DNA of 64,000 nt from Streptomyces ureilyticus. Its GTDB lineage: Bacteria > Actinomycetota > Actinomycetes > Streptomycetales > Streptomycetaceae. The DNA lies in assembly GCF_011045025.1 (NCBI RefSeq), contig NZ_JAAKZX010000018.1, forward strand, positions 1 through 64,000, read 5' to 3'. The notes beneath the pieces were generated by a model. The model ran no database searches, was not told the origin of the DNA, and saw only the letters and a list, made by a program, of their open reading frames with translations. Within the stretch, counting starts at the first letter, position 1. Every line of letters begins with the position of its first letter. Below, piece after piece: positions 16,466 to 24,364 of the stretch. Both the position numbers and the translations under genes were made by a program.

Positions 16466-18013
16466 TTACTGCTTACCGCACAGCGAGACCAGCTTCTGCT
16501 CTTCCTCCGAGAGGCTGGGACCGGGTGTGGGAGTGGGTGCGGTGGGGGACGGGTCGGCGGACGGTGATGACTGCGAGGTCGGGCTCTGGGTCGGTGTTGG
16601 TGTCGCCTTCGACGCCACGGAGGTCCTTGTGGTTCCCGTGGTGCCGCCTGCTTCGCCTTCACCTGTCTGAGAGTTATTACGGCTCTCGGCCTGCCTGCGT
16701 TCGGCGTCCTTCTTGCAAGCTGACGCCTGCGTCGCCAAGTCCTCGATTTTCGACTTGGCGGCGGTGAGGCCGCCCTCGGCGATCGTGGCCTCGACCTGCT
16801 TCTGCTGAAACGGCGGCAGGTACTTGAGTTCGATCTCGGGGTGGTCCTTCTCCACCTTCGACAGCGAAACCCAGGCCAGATCCTGGCTGATGCCGCGGTA
16901 CAGCGCGACGTGCTCGCCCTTGGTGCCGACGTAGTACTGCGTCTGCGTCCAGCGGTAACCGCCGTACAGCCCGCCGCCGATGACGGCGAGCGCGAGCACG
17001 CCGTACAGGGATCTCTTCAGCCACTTGCGTCCGCGGCGCGGTTTGACGAAGTCGTCTTCGGTGTAGTCGCCGAAGCCGTCCGTGGGCACGTATCCCGTCG
17101 TGTCGCCGCTGCCGGGCGGGCCGAACTCGCCACCGCCCCCTGAGGGCGTGGTGCGGCCGAGGCTGGAGGCGCGGCCAGCGGGCGTCTGCATCGTGCCGTC
17201 GTCGTGCAACAACTGCTGCTGCTGGTTCTCGGCGACCGCGCCGACGACGACCGGGGTGTCGGACATCTGGCCCGCGAGGGTGTCCCCGCCGTCGATGTCG
17301 AGTACGTCGGCCACGATCACCGTGATGTTGTCCGGGCCGCCGCCCCGCAGCGCGAGCTCGATCAGCTGCTGCACGGTCTCCTGCGGACCCTGGTAGCTGG
17401 CGAGGGTGTCCTCCATCGTCTGATGGCTGACCACTCCCGACAGGCCGTCGGAGCAGATCAAGTACCGGTCGCCGGCGCGGACTTCACGGATCGACAGATC
17501 CGGCTCGACATGGTCGCCGCTGCCCAGCGCACGCATCAGCAGCGAGCGCTGCGGGTGCGTCGTGGCCTCATCCTCGGTGATGCGTCCCTCGTCGACGAGG
17601 CGCTGCACCCAGGTGTGGTCCTGCGTGATCTGGGTCAGTACGCCGTCCCGCAGCAGGTACGCACGGGAGTCGCCGACATGCACGAGACCGAGCCGCTGCC
17701 CGGTCCACAGCAGTGCCGTCAGGGTCGTCCCCATGCCCTCGAGCTGGGGGTCCTCCTCGACCATCAGCCGAAGCTGGTCGTTGGCGCGCTGCACGGCCGT
17801 GCCCAGCGACGTCAGGATGTCGGAACCCGGCACGTCGTCGTCGAGCGCGACGATGGTGGAGATCACCTCGGAACTGGCGACCTCACCGGCGGCCTGGCCG
17901 CCCATCCCGTCGGCGATCGCGAGCAGGCGCGGACCGGCATAACCGGAGTCCTCATTGCCCTCGCGGATCATGCCTTTGTGCGATCCGGCGGCGAAGCGCA
18001 GTGACAGACTCAT
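16466..18013 (-). CDS. pstP: PP2C-type protein phosphatase PstP
   Basis: This 515-residue membrane phosphatase carries PP2C metal-binding motifs in the first 240 residues: GNEDSGY, IADGMGGQAAG, SDGLSGVV and GGPDNITVIV. A linker follows, then one membrane helix (about 335-352), an extracytoplasmic domain with a coiled-coil-like Cys-containing stretch, and a Thr/Pro/Ser-rich tail ending LVSLCGKQ. It removes phosphate from the Ser/Thr kinases and their targets encoded in the same operon. The ATG at 18013 was chosen for its GAGGTG site; an in-frame ATG 10 codons upstream (18043) is an alternative. Confidence 0.94.
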   Translation of the reverse strand: MSLSLRFAAGSHKGMIREGNEDSGYAGPRLLAIADGMGGQAAGEVASSEVISTIVALDDDVPGSDILTSLGTAVQRANDQLRLMVEEDPQLEGMGTTLTALLWTGQRLGLVHVGDSRAYLLRDGVLTQITQDHTWVQRLVDEGRITEDEATTHPQRSLLMRALGSGDHVEPDLSIREVRAGDRYLICSDGLSGVVSHQTMEDTLASYQGPQETVQQLIELALRGGGPDNITVIVADVLDIDGGDTLAGQMSDTPVVVGAVAENQQQQLLHDDGTMQTPAGRASSLGRTTPSGGGGEFGPPGSGDTTGYVPTDGFGDYTEDDFVKPRRGRKWLKRSLYGVLALAVIGGGLYGGYRWTQTQYYVGTKGEHVALYRGISQDLAWVSLSKVEKDHPEIELKYLPPFQQKQVEATIAEGGLTAAKSKIEDLATQASACKKDAERRQAESRNNSQTGEGEAGGTTGTTRTSVASKATPTPTQSPTSQSSPSADPSPTAPTPTPGPSLSEEEQKLVSLCGKQ

Positions 18014-18135
18014 GCGCACCTCGCCCGTCGGCTCCGGGTACATCCGCACGGTGCCCACCCTCCGGTCGGGAGCGCGCCGGGGTCCACCCAGGGGACCGCC
18101 GCTGCGTGCTCGCTCCGCTCGCTCATTGTGTCGTA

Positions 18136-18654
18136 CTACTTCCGCAGCTCGATGACGGTCTTGCCGATGCGGATCGGCGCGCCCAGCGGAATCGGCGTGG
18201 GGGTCGTCAGCCGGCTCCGGTCCAGATATGTGCCGTTGGTGGACCCGAGGTCCTCCACGATCCACTGGCCGTCACGGTCCGGGTAGATCCTGGCATGCCT
18301 GCTGGAGGCGTAGTCGTCATCCAGGACGATCGTGGAGTCGTGCGCACGCCCCAGCGTGATGGTCTGCCCCTGCAGCGCGACCGTCGTTCCCTCGAGGATG
18401 CCCTCGGAGACGACGAGCTTGGTGGGCGCGCCACGGCGTTGACGGCCGCCGCCGCTCGCCTGCTGGCGCTGCTGCGGCGGCGCGGCCTGCTGCCGGGCGG
18501 CCGCTTGAGGCCGTCCGCTCTCCCGGCGCGAGCCGCGCTGTGTGACACGCGTTCCGAACAGATCGCTGCGGATGACCTGCACGGCCACGATCACGAACAG
18601 CCACAGTACGGCCAGGAAACCCAGCCGCATGACCGTGAGGGTCAGCTCTGACAT
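18136..18654 (-). CDS. fhaB: FHA-domain protein FhaB (FipA-like)
   Basis: This 172-residue protein begins with a membrane helix (LGFLAVLWLFVIVAVQVI) and a Gln/Arg-rich linker. A C-terminal FHA domain (about residues 85-165) carries LGRAHDSTIVLDDDYASSRHARI and GSTNGTYLD. FHA domains bind phosphothreonine, and in this operon it acts as a membrane-tethered adaptor for kinase-phosphorylated division proteins. It starts 10 nt after fhaA and is followed by a 122-nt gap to pstP holding a GC-rich imperfect palindrome around 18107-18125. Confidence 0.94.
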   Translation of the reverse strand: MSELTLTVMRLGFLAVLWLFVIVAVQVIRSDLFGTRVTQRGSRRESGRPQAAARQQAAPPQQRQQASGGGRQRRGAPTKLVVSEGILEGTTVALQGQTITLGRAHDSTIVLDDDYASSRHARIYPDRDGQWIVEDLGSTNGTYLDRSRLTTPTPIPLGAPIRIGKTVIELRK

Positions 18655-18664
18655 TGCCCCCGCT

Positions 18665-19519
18665 TCACCCTTCGGCTTGCCGGTAAATGATGGTGGTGCT
18701 GCCCACGACGATCCGCGAGCCGTCGCGGAGCGTAGCGCGGGTGGTGTGCTGCCCGTCCACCACGATGCCGTTGGTGGACCCGAGATCCTGGATCGTCGAG
18801 GGCGTTCCGGTCCGGATCTCACAGTGCCGGCGCGAGACGCCGGGGTCGTCGATCCGCACGTCGGCGTCGGTGCTGCGGCCCAGCACCAGCGTCGGGCGGG
18901 AGATCTGATGGCGAGTGCCGTTGATCTCGATCCAGTGCCGTACGCGCGCACCGGGCAGCGGGCCGGGCGCCGCGGCGCGGCCCTGGGCCATCGGCGACGC
19001 GGGGCCGCGACCACCGGGCGGCGGTGCGGGCGGCATGGGGGGAGCGCCCGCCGGCTGGGCGGCAGCCGGAGGCGGGTAGCCGTAACCCCCGGGGCGGGCG
19101 GCCGGGCCTCCCGCGGGAGCGCGCTCCGGAGCCTGCTGGTTGGCGGAGGAGGCGAGCGTACGACTGCGCACCCGGTACAGGCCGGTGTCGAGGTCGTCCG
19201 CCTTCTCCAGATGGACCTTGATGGGGCCCATGAAGGTGTAGCGCTGCTGCTTCGCGTAGTCGCGCACCATGCCGGCGAGCTCGTCGCCGAGCTGGCCGGA
19301 GTAGGGGCTGAGTCGCTCGAAGTCCGGCGTACTCAGCTCCACGATGAAGTCGTTGGGGACGACTGTCCGCTCACGGTTCCAGATCGTCGCGTTGTTGTCG
19401 CACTCGCGCTGGAGCGCGCCCGCGATCTCGACGGGCTGGACCTCGGACTTGAACACCTTGGCGAAGGTGCCGTTGACCAGACCTTCGATACGCTGCTCGA
19501 ATTTCTTCAGGACTCCCAT
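18665..19519 (-). CDS. fhaA: FHA-domain protein FhaA (DUF3662-FHA)
   Basis: This 284-residue protein has an N-terminal DUF3662 domain (about 1-120: KKFEQRIEGLVNGTFAKVFKSEVQPVEIAGAL). A Pro/Ala/Gly-rich disordered linker follows, then a C-terminal FHA domain (about 200-280: LVLGRSTDADVRIDDPGVSRRH, GSTNGIVVDG). It is the first gene of the kinase-phosphatase operon. In mycobacteria FhaA binds the pseudokinase MviN and the PknB substrate network; the same role is inferred here. GGAGG precedes the ATG. It is cytoplasmic, since no membrane segment is seen. Confidence 0.95.
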   Translation of the reverse strand: MGVLKKFEQRIEGLVNGTFAKVFKSEVQPVEIAGALQRECDNNATIWNRERTVVPNDFIVELSTPDFERLSPYSGQLGDELAGMVRDYAKQQRYTFMGPIKVHLEKADDLDTGLYRVRSRTLASSANQQAPERAPAGGPAARPGGYGYPPPAAAQPAGAPPMPPAPPPGGRGPASPMAQGRAAAPGPLPGARVRHWIEINGTRHQISRPTLVLGRSTDADVRIDDPGVSRRHCEIRTGTPSTIQDLGSTNGIVVDGQHTTRATLRDGSRIVVGSTTIIYRQAEG

Positions 19520-20008
19520 GGGGCACCTCCTCCTTCGTCGCTGTCCTGGTTTTGCTTACTGATCGTATCCACGCGCCGGGAAATCGGCTGGTTCCCCCTG
19601 TCGGCACCGTCGACGGGTGTCGGCGCCCACTGAAGTCCCCTCCCGAAGTTCCCTTCGGAGCTCCTCTTCGAACTCCCCCTGGGCACTCCCATGGGAAGGA
19701 TCGTAGAGGTGGCTTCACCACAGTGTCCCGCACCCGACTGTGGACCCTGTCCGCCTCCTGGGGAGATGGCCGGGACCGGTACGAGGTTGATACGTGAACA
19801 GGTTCTGGCCGATACGTACGGGGTGGCAGCGGTGGGGCACAAGGCACCGTGAGGGGCGGCTGCGCAGGTGATGCCGGGGTCTGCCGCCTCGCCCTGCTTC
19901 GTTGCTGCCCCCGGAAAGGGATGTGAATCCACCCTTGGCAGCGTGCTAATCTTCTGCATGTCGCCAGGCGCTCCCACCCCTCGGTGAGAGACGGACGACA
20001 CACCCAAT
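19520..20008. other. Promoter region of fhaA operon and tRNA-Leu
   Basis: This 489-bp gap lies between divergent fhaA and tRNA-Leu. Around 19634-19681 the minus strand has purine-rich 12-nt units (GGAGTTCGAAGA, GGAGCTCCGAAG, GGAACTTCGGGA, then a divergent fourth) in the presumed fhaA leader. No ORF with convincing coding character was found. Confidence 0.5.
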
Positions 20009-20092
20009 GCGCGGGTGGCGGAATAGGCAGACGCGCTGGATTCAGGTTCCAGTGCCCGCAAGGGCGTGGGGGTTCAACTCCCCCCTCGCGCA
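20009..20092 (+). tRNA. tRNA-Leu (anticodon CAG)
   Basis: This 84-nt class II tRNA has acceptor GCGCGGG/CTCGCGC, an anticodon stem CTGGA/TCCAG with loop TTCAGGT (CAG at 20043-20045), a long variable arm and T arm GGGGG-TTCAACT-CCCCC. The discriminator is A and CCA is not encoded. Confidence 0.97.
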
Positions 20093-20098
20093 CAAGAG

Positions 20099-20129
20099 AA
20101 GCCCCGCAGGTCTTGGACCTGCGGGGCTT
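20099..20129 (+). terminator. Terminator of tRNA-Leu
   Basis: Fourteen-bp perfect arms at 20099-20112 and 20116-20129 (AAGCCCCGCAGGTC and its complement) have a 3-nt loop and are followed by TCG. Confidence 0.85.
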
Positions 20130-20230
20130 TCGCGTTGTCCGGGGGCCGGGCGGGCCCGGGTCGCCTCGGGCTCGTCCCGGTCGCGCCGGGGCGTCTCGGG
20201 TGAGGACAATCACAGGGCAGACCTGGGAGT

Positions 20231-20257
20231 TTTCCACAGGTTCGGAGTTGTCCACAG
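20231..20257 (+). other. Tandem DnaA-box-like pair
   Basis: TTTTCCACA (20231-20239) and TTGTCCACA (20249-20257) lie in the same orientation in the region between tRNA-Leu and the DUF2252 gene. Confidence 0.5.
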
Positions 20258-20330
20258 GGCCTCACGCGGATCGGCGCCCGGCGGTACCGTCGTGGCAAGT
20301 TGATGTTCGTGCACGGGGGAGGCGGTCCAA

Positions 20331-21773
20331 GTGAGCGAGAGCGGTGGCGCGGTGGCAGCGCGGGCTGAGCAGACGGGACAGACGGGACGGGCCAGAGTCG
20401 CCGATGTGCGCGGGTTCGCGCCGTGGCCGGCTCAGGGATCTCCCAAGGAAGAGGGCAAGGCCTTGCGGGAACAGGTCTCGCGGGCAGCGCACGCCTCCCT
20501 GGGCGGGAACGGTGACCGGCCGGGCGCCGTGACCGCCGTGGAGGAGTCCAACCGCGGCCGCATCCCCGAGCTCACGGCGATACGGGTCGGAAGAATGGCG
20601 GCCACGCCCTTCGCCTTCCTGCGCGGCTCGGCCGGACTCATGGCGTACGACCTGGCGCGTACGCCCATGACGGGCATCGGCGCGCAGATCTGCGGGGACG
20701 CGCACGCGGCGAACTTCGGCCTCTACGCGGACGCGCGCGGCGGCCTCGTCATCGATCTGAACGACTTCGACGAGACGGTGCACGGGCCCTGGGAGTGGGA
20801 CCTCAAACGGCTCGCGACCTCGCTGGTCCTCGCGGGCCGGGAGGCGGGAGCCGGCGAGGACACCTGCCGCAAGGCGGCGCACTTCGCGACCGGCTCCTAC
20901 CGGCGCACCATGCGGCTGCTCGCGAAACTCCCAGCCCTGGACGCCTGGAACGCCATCGCGGACGAGGAACTGGTCTCGCACACCGACGCCCACGATCTGC
21001 TGGGCACCCTGGAGCGGGTCTCGGAGAAGGCGCGGGCCAATACCAGCGGCCGTTTCGCCGCGAAGTCGACGGAGCCGGTCGAGGGCGGTGGGCGCCGCTT
21101 CGTCGACGCGCCACCGGTGCTGCGGCGCGTACCCGATGCGGAGGCAGCCGGGGTGGCGGCGTCACTGGAGGAGTACCTGACCACGCTCTCCGAGGACCGC
21201 CTCCCGCTCCTCGCGCGGTACGCGGTGCACGACGTCGCGTTCCGCGTGGTCGGCACGGGAAGCGTGGGCCTGCGCTCGTACGTGGTGCTCCTGCTGGACC
21301 ACCGTGGCGAACCTCTCGTCCTCCAGGTGAAGGAGACCCGACCCTCCGCCCTGCTGCCGCACCTGAGCACGGCGGGCCTGACCGTGCCGGAGGCCGAGCA
21401 CGAGGGCCGCCGTGTCGTCCTCGGCCAGAAGCGTATGCAGGTCGTGAGCGACATCCTGCTCGGCTGGACCTCGGTCGACGGGCTGCCTTTCCAGGTACGC
21501 CAGTTCCGCAACCGCAAAGGCAGCGTCGACCCGGCGGCCCTCGCCGCCGACCAGATCGACGACTACGCCCGCATGACAGGCGCCCTGCTGGCCCGCGCCC
21601 ACGCCCACAGCGCCGATCCCCGTCTGATCGCGGGCTACTGCGGCAAGAGCGAGGAATTGGACGAGGCGATCACGTCCTTCGCGGTGGCCTACGCGGACCG
21701 CACGGAGGCGGATCATGCGGAGCTGGTGGGGGCTGTGAAAGCGGGGAGGGTCGCGGGGGAGTTGGGAGTTTGA
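20331..21773 (+). CDS. DUF2252 family protein
   Basis: This 480-residue protein has the DUF2252 signature: RGSAGLMAYDLAR, CGDAHAANFGLYA, LNDFDETVHGPWEWDLKRLA and later VGTGSVGLRSYVVLL, LVLQVKETRPSAL. The family resembles aminoglycoside/choline-type kinases in fold (GDAHAANFG corresponds to a catalytic loop), but no substrate is established. GTG 20331 follows a GGGGGAGG ribosome site. It is a single-gene unit by context, and the next gene has its own promoter-like sequence overlapping its stop. Confidence 0.88.
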   Translation: MSESGGAVAARAEQTGQTGRARVADVRGFAPWPAQGSPKEEGKALREQVSRAAHASLGGNGDRPGAVTAVEESNRGRIPELTAIRVGRMAATPFAFLRGSAGLMAYDLARTPMTGIGAQICGDAHAANFGLYADARGGLVIDLNDFDETVHGPWEWDLKRLATSLVLAGREAGAGEDTCRKAAHFATGSYRRTMRLLAKLPALDAWNAIADEELVSHTDAHDLLGTLERVSEKARANTSGRFAAKSTEPVEGGGRRFVDAPPVLRRVPDAEAAGVAASLEEYLTTLSEDRLPLLARYAVHDVAFRVVGTGSVGLRSYVVLLLDHRGEPLVLQVKETRPSALLPHLSTAGLTVPEAEHEGRRVVLGQKRMQVVSDILLGWTSVDGLPFQVRQFRNRKGSVDPAALAADQIDDYARMTGALLARAHAHSADPRLIAGYCGKSEELDEAITSFAVAYADRTEADHAELVGAVKAGRVAGELGV

Positions 21774-21794
21774 GTGGGCCGTCGGCTCGTGACC

Positions 21795-21800
21795 TAGGCT
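21795..21800 (+). promoter_or_regulatory. -10 element TAGGCT of a probable leaderless transcript
   Basis: TAGGCT ends 6 nt before GTG 21807, which places the transcription start at the start codon; there is no ribosome site. Confidence 0.5.
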
Positions 21801-21806
21801 GGGTGG

Positions 21807-22787
21807 GTGATGACGCCGGAAGCTGAGCAGTCCCCGTCCGAGCCGCCTGTTGAGGAGGGGGCTGCGGGGCTGTCGGCGGATGATGTTCCGACGGCCGCGG
21901 ACGAGGCATCGGCCGGTGAGGGTTTCGCCGACGAGCGGTCCACGAGCGGGCATTCCGCCGATGAGGAGTCCGCGAGCGAGGATTCCGCCGACGAGGCTTC
22001 CGGTGAGGAGCAGGTGCGGCCCGAGGAGCGGCTCGAGCGAGCCGTGCGTGCGGCTGAGCAGGCTTTGATCGAGTACGAGATCGCCGTGGAGACCTTCCGC
22101 GTCGAGGTGGAGAACTTCTCCCGCTTGCACCACCAGAAGCTCGGGCCGATGTACGCGCGGCTCGACGAACTGGAAGCGCAGATCGCCGAGGCCCGGGCCG
22201 CCCGCACCGGCGACCCGGAGGACGTGACCAAGGCGCAGGAGGCGCGGGCCAGAGTCATGCCCATGCCGGGGATCGAGGAACTGTTCCACGACTGGCTCGA
22301 CTCGGACGGGCTGTCCCCGGAGGCCTCGGCCATGCTGACCGAGCAGCCGGTGCGGCCACCGCAGCGCGTGCGCCCGAGCGACGAGGCCCGCAAGCTCTAC
22401 CGCGAACTGGTCCGCAAGGCGCACCCCGACCTGGCGCGGGACGACTCCGAGCGCCGGCGGCGCGACGAGTTCATCGCCCGGGTCAACGCCGCGTACGCCC
22501 GCGGGGACGAGGCACTGCTCCAGGAGCTGTCCGAGGAGTGGGCCGCCGGGCCCGTACCCAAGGAATGGCGCCCGAGCCGCGCCGAGGAGCTCTACGTCCG
22601 CCTCGAATGGCTCGCCGAGCGCAAGGAGCTGCTCAGCCTCGTGGCCCGTGACCTGGAGGAGAGCGCGATCGGCGCGATGCTCAAGCTCGCCCCGGACGAC
22701 CCCGACCGGCTGCTGGAGGAGATCGCCGAGCAGCTGCTGACGCAGGTGAGCGAGCGCGAGGCGGAGCTGGCGGGGCTGCTCGGCTAG
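21807..22787 (+). CDS. J-domain-like protein with acidic N-terminus
   Basis: This 326-residue protein starts with about 70 acidic residues holding degenerate SADE repeats. A coiled-coil stretch (residues about 75-150) follows, then a J-domain-like segment near 195-235: RKLYRELVRKAHPDLARDD, including the HPD tripeptide. The C-terminus is helical (ELAGLLG end). HPD between two helices is the Hsp70-stimulating element of DnaJ proteins, but the rest is unlike DnaJ, so a co-chaperone role is only suggested. The TAGGCT element 6 nt before the GTG favours leaderless translation from 21807; an ATG follows immediately at 21810. Confidence 0.75.
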   Translation: MMTPEAEQSPSEPPVEEGAAGLSADDVPTAADEASAGEGFADERSTSGHSADEESASEDSADEASGEEQVRPEERLERAVRAAEQALIEYEIAVETFRVEVENFSRLHHQKLGPMYARLDELEAQIAEARAARTGDPEDVTKAQEARARVMPMPGIEELFHDWLDSDGLSPEASAMLTEQPVRPPQRVRPSDEARKLYRELVRKAHPDLARDDSERRRRDEFIARVNAAYARGDEALLQELSEEWAAGPVPKEWRPSRAEELYVRLEWLAERKELLSLVARDLEESAIGAMLKLAPDDPDRLLEEIAEQLLTQVSEREAELAGLLG

Positions 22788-22870
22788 TTTCACCGGCCTG
22801 TCGGTCGGCTTCACCCGGGGTGCGTGGCTCCGCGTGAGGCGCCCCCGGCGCAGGTGGTGGGCGGGTCGGG

Positions 22871-22876
22871 TAGCGT
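22871..22876 (+). promoter_or_regulatory. -10 element TAGCGT of a probable leaderless transcript
   Basis: TAGCGT ends 7 nt before ATG 22884 of the rhodanese gene, the spacing expected for a start at the A of ATG. Confidence 0.55.
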
Positions 22877-22883
22877 CGGGCGT

Positions 22884-23231
22884 ATGCAATTCGGAGCTGG
22901 TGTGCCCACGGTCGAGGTCGGGGATCTCGCGGACGGAGCCTTTCTGCTGGACGTCCGGGAGGACGACGAGTGGCAGGCCGGTCACGCGGCGGGGGCGCTG
23001 CACATCCCCATCAGTGAATTCGTGGCGCGCTACGGCGAGTTGACCGAGGCGGCGCCACAGGACGGCAGGATCCACGTGATCTGCCGCTCAGGCAGTCGTT
23101 CCGCGCAGGTCGCGATGTACCTCGTCCAGCAGGGCATCGACGCGGTGAACGTCGGCGGCGGTATGCAGGTCTGGGCCGCCACGGGGCGCCCTGTCGTGGA
23201 CGACAAGGGCCAGCCGGGTTTCGTGCTTTAG
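22884..23231 (+). CDS. Rhodanese-like sulfurtransferase
   Basis: This 115-residue single-domain rhodanese has LLDVREDDEWQAGHAAGALHIPISEF, the catalytic cysteine loop CRSGSRS, and the terminal NVGGGMQVWAATGRPV. It would transfer sulfane sulfur from thiosulfate or a persulfide to a thiol acceptor; the physiological partner is unknown. It is cytoplasmic with no signal peptide. The start is fixed by the promoter spacing described for 22871-22876. A 19-bp hairpin at 23316-23356 ends the unit before the adjacent insertion sequence. Confidence 0.9.
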   Translation: MQFGAGVPTVEVGDLADGAFLLDVREDDEWQAGHAAGALHIPISEFVARYGELTEAAPQDGRIHVICRSGSRSAQVAMYLVQQGIDAVNVGGGMQVWAATGRPVVDDKGQPGFVL

Positions 23232-23315
23232 CGCTCCGCTGGGTTGGGCGGGCGAAGCTGCGGGTTCGTTGTGGCTTCTCGCGCCCGCGCGGCGGAGCCG
23301 CAGATTGATACAGCC

Positions 23316-23356
23316 CCGCGCCTCCAGAGAGGCCTGCGGCCTCTCTGGAGGCGCGG
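23316..23356 (+). terminator. Terminator after rhodanese gene
   Basis: Perfect 19-bp arms at 23316-23334 and 23338-23356 have a TGC loop. They lie 85 nt after the stop and just outside the left end of the IS element. Confidence 0.8.
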
Positions 23357-23384
23357 TATCGCATGGACTTCAGCAGTCCGCTTA

Positions 23385-24284
23385 GGAGTCCTTGCAGAAA
23401 GATCTTCTTGTGGCACGGTGGAGAGGTATGTGTTCCCGTGCTGTGTGGGGGTGACCATGGCACGGCGGAAGCCGTGGGAGGTCAGTGACGAGTTGTGGGC
23501 GGTGATCGAGCCGCTGCTGCCGAAGCATGAGCGACGGTTCCGGTATCCGGGGCGCAAGCGGATCGATGACTGCAGGACGCTGCAGGGGGTGCTGTTCGTG
23601 CTGTACACCGGCATCCAGTGGGAGTACCTGCCGCAGGAGTTGGGGTTCGGCTCGGGTCCTACCTGCTGGCGGCGGCTGGCCGAGTGGCAGGAGGCCGGGG
23701 TGTGGGAGGACTTGCAGCGGGTGCTGTTGGACCGGCTGCGGGCGGCGGACCACCTGGACTTCTCCCGCGTTGCGGTCGATGCCTCGCACGTGCCGGCCAA
23801 GCGGGGGCGAAGCAGCCCAAAAGTCGGTCCGAGTCCGGTTGACCGTGCGCGGCCGGGCTCGAAACATCACGTGCTGACCGACGCGCACGGCACCCCGCTG
23901 CGGGTATCGCACACCGGCGGGCACCGCAACGATGTCACCCAGCTTCTGCCGCTGGTCGACAGCGTGCCGCCGGTGCGGGGCAAGCGGGGCCGGCCCCGGC
24001 GCAAGCCCCGCACCCTGTATGCCGACCGCGGCTACGACCACGACAGCTACCGCCGCCGTCTGCGCGAGCGCGGCATCGTCCCGAAGATCGCCCGGCGCGG
24101 CCAGCCGCACGGCTCGGGCCTGGGCCGGGTGCGATGGGTTGCCGAGTCCGCCATCGCCTGGCTACACGGCCCTCGCCGCTTACGAACCCGCTGGGAGACC
24201 CGAGACGACATGCACGACGCCTTCCTCCAACTCGCCCACTGCATGACCCTCGCCCGCAAGATCGCAGCTTTTTGAAAGGACCCC
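23385..24284 (+). mobile_element. IS5-family insertion sequence, 900 bp, intact
   Basis: The ends begin GGAGTCCTTGCAGAAAG on the left and, read inward from the right, GGGGTCCTTTCAAAAAG, an imperfect terminal inverted repeat (14 of 17). Both ends are flanked by TTA (23382-23384 and 24285-24287), a target duplication of the TNA type used by one IS5 subgroup. A single transposase gene fills the element. Preserved ends, duplication and reading frame imply a recent insertion. Confidence 0.88.
23457..24275 (+). CDS. IS5-family transposase (DDE)
   Basis: This 272-residue transposase has an N-terminal DUF4096-like domain (WEVSDELWAVIEPLLP, LQGVLFVLYTGIQWEYLP). The catalytic domain shows the first Asp in VAVDASHVPAKR, the second in TLYADRGYDHDSYRRRL, and Glu in RWVAESAIAWLHGPRRLRTRWE. 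All DDE residues are present in one uninterrupted frame, unlike IS5 relatives that need frameshifting. The ATG at 23457 was chosen because upstream in-frame codons run through the terminal repeat. It cuts and pastes the surrounding 900-bp element. Confidence 0.93.
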   Translation: MARRKPWEVSDELWAVIEPLLPKHERRFRYPGRKRIDDCRTLQGVLFVLYTGIQWEYLPQELGFGSGPTCWRRLAEWQEAGVWEDLQRVLLDRLRAADHLDFSRVAVDASHVPAKRGRSSPKVGPSPVDRARPGSKHHVLTDAHGTPLRVSHTGGHRNDVTQLLPLVDSVPPVRGKRGRPRRKPRTLYADRGYDHDSYRRRLRERGIVPKIARRGQPHGSGLGRVRWVAESAIAWLHGPRRLRTRWETRDDMHDAFLQLAHCMTLARKIAAF

Positions 24285-24364
24285 TTAGAGACACGTCACG
24301 CACGGCGCCCCGTGAGGCGCCCGGCCCTCAGCGGCTTCGGCGACCATGCGCTGCCGTCTGCCGG

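Noticed and set aside
18107..18125. GAGCGAGCGGAGCGAGC palindrome-like stretch as a specific element
   Set aside because: Such GC-rich runs are frequent in streptomycete spacers; nothing ties it to function here.
23244..23456. N-terminal extension of the transposase
   Set aside because: The extension crosses the rhodanese terminator and the IS end, so it cannot belong to the element.
23864..23877. parS-like CACGTG in the transposase gene
   Set aside because: Only the CACGTG core and part of one arm match; more than three mismatches to parS.
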